Positions 1 through 7,800 of a stretch of DNA of 64,000 bases are shown here, piece by piece. The DNA is from Carposina sasakii. Taxonomy: Eukaryota; Arthropoda; Insecta; Lepidoptera; Carposinidae. Position 1 is the first letter of the stretch. Each line of letters begins with the position of its first letter. The notes beneath the pieces were generated by a model that saw nothing but the letters and a program-made list of their open reading frames with translations, searched no databases and was not told the DNA's origin. Position numbers and translations under genes: made by a program. The DNA lies in the NCBI GenBank assembly GCA_014607495.2, contig CP053153.1, positions 744,001 to 808,000 on the forward strand, written 5' to 3'.

Positions 1-353
1 TGCCACTGGGTCAAGCTTTAAAAAGCATATAATTTAAAAAAATAATGTGACTGCGGTGTTCTATATTATATGTATTATTCTATTTATGCAGCATATCCAG
101 GTTATCGGCTTTCCTTTCTGACATAGTCCTAATCACTAATTGAAACTTAACAAATTGAAGTGGCATAATGCTTCGCCTGAAGAAAATTTGGCAACACATA
201 CCTACTAACATGCCACTTCCATTTGATGGCTTTAATGATCTACAGTTCATAGTGATCATTACTATAAAATAAAAGCCGATACGGCGCCTAAGATATATGT
301 GGGATATTGATTTTAGCCCCATATGTCTGAAAATAAAATTTGTATAGTAGTAT
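1..353. other. AT-rich DNA, nothing recognised
   Basis: No protein-like frame, RNA gene or repeat that I can recognise. The short minus-strand open frames here have no family motif or splice context. Confidence 0.5.
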
Positions 354-500
354 ACGAGGTGGACGGACGACCTGGCCAAGATCGCGGGCTTCGGTTGGAT
401 GAAGGCTGCTTCCGACCTGTCGGAGTAGAGGTTGTTGGGGGAGGCCTATGTCCAACAGTGGACTTCTCAGGGCTATAAATGATGATGGTGATGATAGTAG
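354..500 (+). mobile_element. RTE-like non-LTR retrotransposon, 3' end
   Basis: This matches the 3' end of the RTE-like element at 14560-15515: a segment containing ggcctatgtccaacagtgga, then cagggct and a tail of TGATGATGG-type triplets. Other copies of the same tail lie at 41310-41625, 43945-44060 and 54650-54700. It is severely 5'-truncated and non-coding, as most LINE insertions are. Confidence 0.75.
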
Positions 501-684
501 TATAGGGATCTTTATTTATTGTTATAAGCAACTTATAAAAAGAAGTGAAATCTCACCAAAAACATTTTCATGTAAAATAGATGTAAACGAACAAGCCACA
601 TATTTTGTCTAAGAGGTAGAGTTCGTGAAGTTAGGCTTTGTAGAGCAAGCACGAAAACCTTACGAGATAGTAACGTGATCACTT

Positions 685-1139
685 TGTTATCCGTCCGTGC
701 GTCCGTTCATCTGTCCGTCCATCCGTCGGTCTGTCTGCCAAGACCATTTTTCTCAGGAACGTGTGGAGGTATCAAGATGAAATTTATATCAAATACTCAG
801 GTCCATTGTCCCTTGGAGCTGTAAAAATTAAACTTCTAAGCCAACGCAATCAGAAGATACAGCCGTTTATGATGCAAATTTCCAAAAATTTTCGAGATTC
901 GCAGGAGAACCAAAACCTACAGGGTACTTCCCGTGAACTTAGGATCTTTAAATATAGGTATTAAATTAAAATTTATATAAAATACTCAGGTCTATAATAC
1001 CTTTAAGCTGTGATAAAATCAAACTTCTATGTCAACGCAATCAAAAGGAACAGCAATTTTAGTCGCATATTTGCAACTACTCGCAAGGGAATCAAAACCT
1101 AAAGGACACTTCCAGTCGAACTAGAATCTTGAAATTTGG
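685..1139 (+). repeat. GTCC-type microsatellite followed by a diverged two-unit tandem repeat
   Basis: Positions 685-737 are a run of GTCC/GTCT repeats (ccgtccgtgcgtccgttcat and onward). After it, two diverged units follow each other: 779-967 and 968-1139. Both contain aaatttatat.aaatactcagg near their start, caacgcaatca in the middle, and acttcc.gt.gaact.aatctt near the end. No coding potential is evident despite short open frames. A fragment beginning tacagggtgtcccgg (about 1241) looks like the end of another transposable element. Confidence 0.6.
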
Positions 1140-1377
1140 CATGTAGCAATGTTTTCCAAAATTCCGAAAACCTTAAATTTTGGTTACATCGTTTATTTTT
1201 CTATGACTGGTTTGTCGTGATGGGTGAAATTTTATTAATACAGGGTGTCCCGGAAGTCGACGTCAAGCCGGAAACGGGAGATAGGCCATCTCATAATAGT
1301 TATCAGAATTCTTCTTTTGGCTCTTTTACCTTTACCTACAGTAAGCACTTGTAATTTACGAACATTAAAAATACAAA

Positions 1378-1490
1378 CTATACCCTCAAAATTGGTCAGA
1401 AGTGGCACCATGTGATTCTATAGGCCCTTGGTGCTCTGCCTACCCCGTAAGGGATACTCGTAAAGGCGTGATTATATGTACGAGTATGTA
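1378..1490 (+). repeat. Interspersed repeat, 'accctcaaaattggtcagaa' family
   Basis: It carries accctcaaaattggtcagaa, then tggcaccatgtg and ggtgctctgcctaccccgta. The same order of motifs recurs at 26881-26975 (plus) and 18935-19045 (minus). The 'ctgcctacccc...aggcgtg' end resembles the sequence downstream of the LINE C-termini at 43528 and 44449, so it may be a LINE 3' untranslated region. That link is inference. Confidence 0.6.
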
Positions 1491-1705
1491 AAAATACAAA
1501 TGAAAAGTATATAAAATAGGCTTCGAGCTTCAGTAAGAGAAAACAGTTTATCAAACCTTCTCTGAGCATTGAAAGCAATTTAAAAGTTATCATTTTATTT
1601 GGAAAATAATTTGGGACAAGGGGGCCTCCGCTCGCTTGTTGCCCCGAGGCCTCCGGACCTCTAAATCCGACCCTGGGTATTATAATCTAGCTATCTAAAA
1701 TAATA

Positions 1706-1711
1706 TTTATT
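1706..1711 (-). terminator. AATAAA polyadenylation signal of the odorant receptor
   Basis: AATAAA on the minus strand about 100 bases after the stop codon of the odorant receptor, the distance expected for a short 3' untranslated region. Confidence 0.6.
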
Positions 1712-1811
1712 GTAAGAATAGTGTCCACAGAATCCTGTCTTATGATAGTGGCTTGGTGCGAGGTGAACGTAGCCCAGAGTCGCAGGCCGTAGTCGTAGTG
1801 CAATAATTGTT

Positions 1812-1856
1812 TTATTTTCTTAAAAGAGTGTAGTAGCTGTAAGCTCCTTTGAGTAT
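1812..1856 (-). CDS. Odorant receptor exon 5 (C-terminus and stop)
   Basis: 45 bases after acceptor tatttgttacag, encoding ILKGAYSYYTLLRK and TAA. The SY(T/S)YTLL ending is typical of insect odorant receptors. It joins exon 4 in phase 0. Confidence 0.9.
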   Translation of the reverse strand: MLKGAYSYYTLLRK

Positions 1857-4800
1857 CTGTAACAAATATATTTAAATTTTAATTAGATCTTTCCAGTTTA
1901 TACCCTTTTTTAAATCGGTCCTGTATAGATAATTATTTGGAAGTTCGTTCGTCGGCTTGCAAGTTTGTTCGCGTAAACTATATATCCTATCTATGTGTTA
2001 TGCGGTGCATTATCTTATTCGTTTAACTTCGTTTTCAGCAGTATACTTGTAGTACATACATATAGCTTTTAATAGTCGGGTCTTATCAGGGTCGGCCTAA
2101 TATGTAGATGGTTTTATTCTTCCTTCCCTATTATCCGTTACCTCGTTACTCATTCCCAGTATACGCATATTCTCTCTCACGCAATCTTAGGTTCACGTCT
2201 TCCTCTATAGCTATTCACATGCCTAATGCTCTCTGTAAAATATTACATGTCCATACCAAGACAAACGGTTCTTCTAGTAACTTATTTGTGATCAGTAAAA
2301 TGGCTTCATTTATATATACGTACACTAATAAATGTGGAGAGCGTGAGATTATTGAAAGGTCCCGCAGTGTAGACGTGGACGATGCGCAGCTGCCCCGCCA
2401 GCAGGAGGATGCCCTTGCGCACGCGCACGCTGCAGTCCCACCAGCGACTCTCGTATGGCCCGAGGCAGACAGCTTCGCTCTGAAAGAATAATGAATATAA
2501 CTACTGAATTTATTTCATGTCCTTCGTTCTGAAAGAATATTGATCACCATGTAGAAAAGAGTCATGGGCCTCTATTACCATAGAGGAATAAGATGGTCAT
2601 AGAGTGCTAATGTCATACTAACTGCCTCGATGCATCATTAGACTTTTCGGTGCCTCACAATTTCAGACTGCAGACGATTTCAGAGTACTACATTACTAAT
2701 GTACTGTAACGTACAGAAATGCAATCTAAGTAAGTGTCAAGAACTGGAATTGTGAGGCACCGAAAAGTCTGGTGCATCGAGGCAGTATGACATTAGGGTC
2801 GATTTCGGCAGTCACACTTAAACCTAAACCTAATCTTAGTCAGGCCTATCTCTCTTCATTCTTAACATAAATGGCTGAGAGAGAATAGGACAGGTAGGAC
2901 TAAATTTATGTTTAGGTTTAAGTGTGACTGCCGGAATCGACATAATTAGCACTCTATGACCATCTTATTCCTCTATGGTATTACTGAATTTATTTCATGT
3001 ACGGATTTTAATATTCTATATAATTCTCACTTAGCACATCCAAGGAGGGTTGGCGTTAGGCAGGCAGCTGGCCGTAAAACAGACGCCAAAGTTTTGAAAA
3101 AGATCATAATGGGATAAGGGCAGGTAGATGAAAATGAGATGTCGCTACCATAGCGAATATGCAGCTGGGGACTGGGGACACTAGCAAAACTGCTGTTATA
3201 AAATTATTAATAAAGAAAATGGAAAAAATTCCTCACCCGAGTGGGAATCGAACCCACGACCTCTGCATTCCGTGCTTGCGCTCTAACCACTGAGCTACCG
3301 GGTCATTTACTCGGATGACGAATTTCATAATCTCATTTCTAAATTACATATTGGCAACATTATTTTTCATCCCGATAGCTATACACTAGCCAAATCTCGG
3401 CAAACAAAGCTGAATCCCTCAGCACAATGTTCAAAGATGAAACGATCAACCATATCCTAACGGATTATATTAATGGAGAAGTGTTTTTTTTATAAATTTC
3501 TCTTAGTCAAACTAAAAAACTTAGTAAAACAAAAACTGCTGTTGCCGGATACATCCTTACCTTTGAACTGTATATAACCACGTGAATTCTAGTCTAAAAA
3601 CATTTATAGATTGTTTCATCTTCGTCTTCAGCCTATTGCAGTCCACTGCTGGACGTAGGCCTCCCCCAGGGCACTCCACAAAGCTACTGCCATGGGAGGT
3701 TTTTGCCCGTAGTCACCATGCTGGGCAGGCAGGTTGGTGACCGAATCTAATCGAATCTAAATTCGATTAGAATAGATAGAATAGATTCTTTATAGTGGGC
3801 TCTATTTATAGCTTTCCTCGTAATATATTAGTTCTTACCCAGTATAAAAAACTACGAACTCACTCTGACCAGTACATCATTGCTATGCCAGCAGAACACG
3901 AAAAGTTGAGCTACTCCGAATACCACGTACTCTGCTACTATGATCTTCTGTGCCGCGCTTATATCACCCTGTTTAAATAACTTATTAATGTAAAATATAT
4001 ATTTATGAGATAGGATAGTATGAAATTGTAAGTATTTTTACCGTTATTGGCACTACACATATACGCTAATTAGGTATTGTAAATCGTAATTGCTGTGTTG
4101 TGACAACTAATAAGAAATGAATAAATAATAAATAAATTACCTACACAATAAAAACCCCGACTGTGTAAAAATTTTACCAAGTGAAGACGAATTTAATTAC
4201 CTATATATTTGAAGATTAGTTTAGGCTTTAGAGTGGGACGATAAGGTAGCAGCTTATTACTGATAATTTACTACTGCTGTGAGAAACGTGGCCGTGGGAT
4301 CTCTTTTATGATCCCGAATTTTGGTGACCCCGTTTCAGGAACATAGTCGTTTCTATATTGTATATTTATAACATAATCATGACCTGTAAAGATAGCAGTA
4401 AGGAATGAAAATAAATAAATAAATAAAGACTATTATGTACTACTATTGGCCGCGTGGTGCCGGCAGAGTAGAATTCGTACCACCCCATGTGTGCCCGTGG
4501 GTATCGTACGAGGCGATTAAGGGTTTCCGGGAGGTGGGCAGCGCCTCCTGTGTTGACAACATAGTCCGAAATACAAACTGCGGTCACCAACCCGCCTGCC
4601 CAGCGTGGTGACTATGGGCAAATACCCCCCCATGGCAGTCTTATGGCGTGCCCTGGAGGAGGCCTACGTCCAGCAGTGGACTGCAATAGGCTGATGATGA
4701 TGATCTACTACTATTACTATAAATAGGGGTTAATAAGTTTTCAATACGACATCTGATCATCAATATCTGGACTTTCTTTTTTGTCTTGCAGATAAGGCCT

Positions 4801-7800
4801 TGTGTGATTTCTGTTATATGAAGTCTAGAATTACATTATTGCACTAAGTAGTGGACGCCCGTAACTCCGTCCGCGTGGACTGCAGAAAAAACAAAATGTT
4901 GAAAATATCCATGATAAAAACATTTTCCCGGGATAAAAAGTAGCCTATATATTAAGTGGGACCTGTCACAACATATTCCTGAAAACTGCATCGAAATCGG
5001 TTCAGCCCTTTCTGAGATGAGCGTGCACAAACATCGATCCGTTACAATTTAATTATATGTACATATATAGATAGATTTACAAAGTAAATTACTCAGTTTG
5101 TCCGTACTTATAGATAACCTAGTGGAAAAAAGTCACCGACGAAAGTGTGTCAACGAGGTACATACCTACTAATTAATTATGCATCTCTTTTGTTTCCACG
5201 GAATATAAATATCCATTGAACGTTTCATGAGCGAAAAATAGCCTATCGTTAGTGGCTACTTTGCTGGCGATGAGACTACTACGCGTCTAGGTCATAACGA
5301 AAGCGACATCATAAACGATAAATCCATAGTTTTATAGGTACAGGGTACAACAATAATAGAAGGTGTAAGTTAAGTGAAATGCTATAAAAATAAGCCTACT
5401 AGATAACCTGTCCATAAATAATTTAAGACGCGGAACCAAATCACCGAGAAATGTTCATAAAATCTGGAAAATAAACATGCGATATATTTCGTTCGAGTTT
5501 CAAATATAAACAGGTTCTGGCTATTTTTATAGCATTTCTCTTGACATATCCCTTCTTTTACGTCACACACTGTATAATAACTAGAAAACGACATATGTGT
5601 ATGTACTCACTTTATTTTTAAAGGAATGTGAGTGAAATATGGCTCTCTCTGCCTTATACTAAGCGTGCTACAGTGCAACCTTAATATAACATACCTCAAT
5701 ATAACGACTTCCTCGATTTAACAATTTTTTTCATTATCCCCTTGAATCGTCCTTAAGAGTCAATGTAAAATATACCTTTACATAGCGAACATTTTTTGCG
5801 AACAACCTCTTTACAATGAATTTTAGATTATCAAAAAAGTATGAATACCTCTAAATAACGAATTTTGTCAACCAAAACCTTTATGTAAAATTCCCATCAA
5901 TGTAGGAGCATTAATATCATAGTATCAGATTCATGTCGCGACAGATTTCGACACGCTTTTACCTTTTTATAACGAATTTTAGCCCACCTAACCTCAACAT
6001 CACAAACCTCAATTCCATGAATTACTTGATATAACGAATATTTACTTGCTCCCATCAGATTTGTTAATTCAATATTGCACTATACTTACAAGTCTAATTT
6101 GTAACTTTTTTTACAAAGTATTTATAAACTTGTTCTCATGTACTATGTTATTCAATAAAAAGCAATTGAAAACAAAACAATATGCTTACAGTAAACTGGT
6201 AAAGACTGGCGCATATCATCAGAGAGCACATCATCATGTAGATGCCCATAACTGGAGACAGGACTGAGTTGAAGAGTTTGGAGTGCCTGAAAAGAAGACG
6301 ATATTACCCTCTATTCTAAACGTGCCTGTAGGATCTCTTCTTCTTCTTCTACTCTATATTATGTATGTAATATGTATTTATCTAATATCCTATCTCAATA
6401 ATAACAATTGTTATCTGGTCATCTCTCTTCTCTTACGGCCAATAAGAATACTAGAGATGGTAATGAATTAGTGATTTTTTATTGCAAACTTGAAAATTTG
6501 TATAAAAACAACAGAAATTTAAATCTGAGATATGCAAAAAAACCTGGGTATTGTCTGTTAAACTCGATTCGAAAGATTTATCTATATTCACTAATCGTAA
6601 AAATTACAAACATAAAGTTTATTTCCCATAAGCAAAAGTAATATAAAATATACATACATAGTTAAATTTTGTTTCTGATGAGTTTGTATCCTTTTATTAT
6701 AGTGTAAGGGGCTACAAATTATTGTTTTGTTCTGTTACGTAAGGATGTACCCGATGTTGAATGTATCGATAAAATAAGTTAATACTGAAGTGTTGGACCT
6801 GGTGTTGGAAGGTAGTAGTGCTGCGGTATTGTTGATTAGAAAAACATGTTTAATGTCACACTTTTTAATTTATCGACAGTGTATGAATAAAAAAATATAT
6901 TGTGGTGAGAACGTTACCTTTCAAGGTAAATATTTTAGTCCAAGGACCATGTTTTGAACCAATAAATGATCATTCTTTCATGTAAAAAAAATATTTATAT
7001 ACAGGATGTTTTTTTGTGGCCACCTTTAACGAAGGGTACGTATTCTATACATGAAATAAAGTAAGTTTATGCCAAAAAAAAATGCTGGGATTTTTTTTAA
7101 AATTTTATATTCCTTGATCGTGCGAAATTTATAGTGTCTAGTGTTTATGTTAGATTTTTATAGACAGATATTAATTATTTTTCGTGAAAAAATCCTGCTA
7201 CGCGCGTCTATGTGCATTTATGCAGAAAAACGCAGTCTATTTACTCAACTTTGGACCCTAATATTTTGGAAACCAGACACTTCCCAGGTATGCTTCCATG
7301 GAGAAAAATGATCGTGATGATGAGGAGATTCCGTAGTTTTCGGGAACGTTGACGACCAAAAATCATCCTGTATAGAAAAATTTTTGTTAGTTCTTGAACT
7401 GCATTAAATAAAAAAAAATAAGAAAAAATTATATATTATAAAATTATTAAAAAAGAAAATGTAAAAAATTCTTCACCCGAGTGGGAAATTATATAGAAAA
7501 GTATATATTTGAGTTGTCTACGAGGCTTCCAACCAGAGATGTTAGGGAATGTGTTTTTCAAGAACCTTAAAGAGAGTTTGGTTTTGGGTACGGACAGCCG
7601 CTATATGACGGCACCGCTATCCGAGAAAAGCTCAACCCTTAGAGGTTATTAGCACAAAGGCTGGCATGAACACTAAGGGTACCAAAGTAGCTAAGGGCGA
7701 GATGAAAACTTTCCTCATTTAATCATTAAACAAGTCTAATGAGCAATGATATATAATATATTCGCATGATGTTACCTTTACAACCTATTTGTCTCATTTC

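Noticed and set aside
2108..2491. 127-codon plus-strand frame
   Set aside because: Its GC-rich 3' part is the antisense of odorant receptor exon 4, which has family motifs and splice sites on the other strand.
3198..3310. A tRNA gene (strong B-box and A-box)
   Set aside because: Acceptor stem arms do not pair, the sequence is part of a dispersed element with target duplications, and several diverged copies exist.
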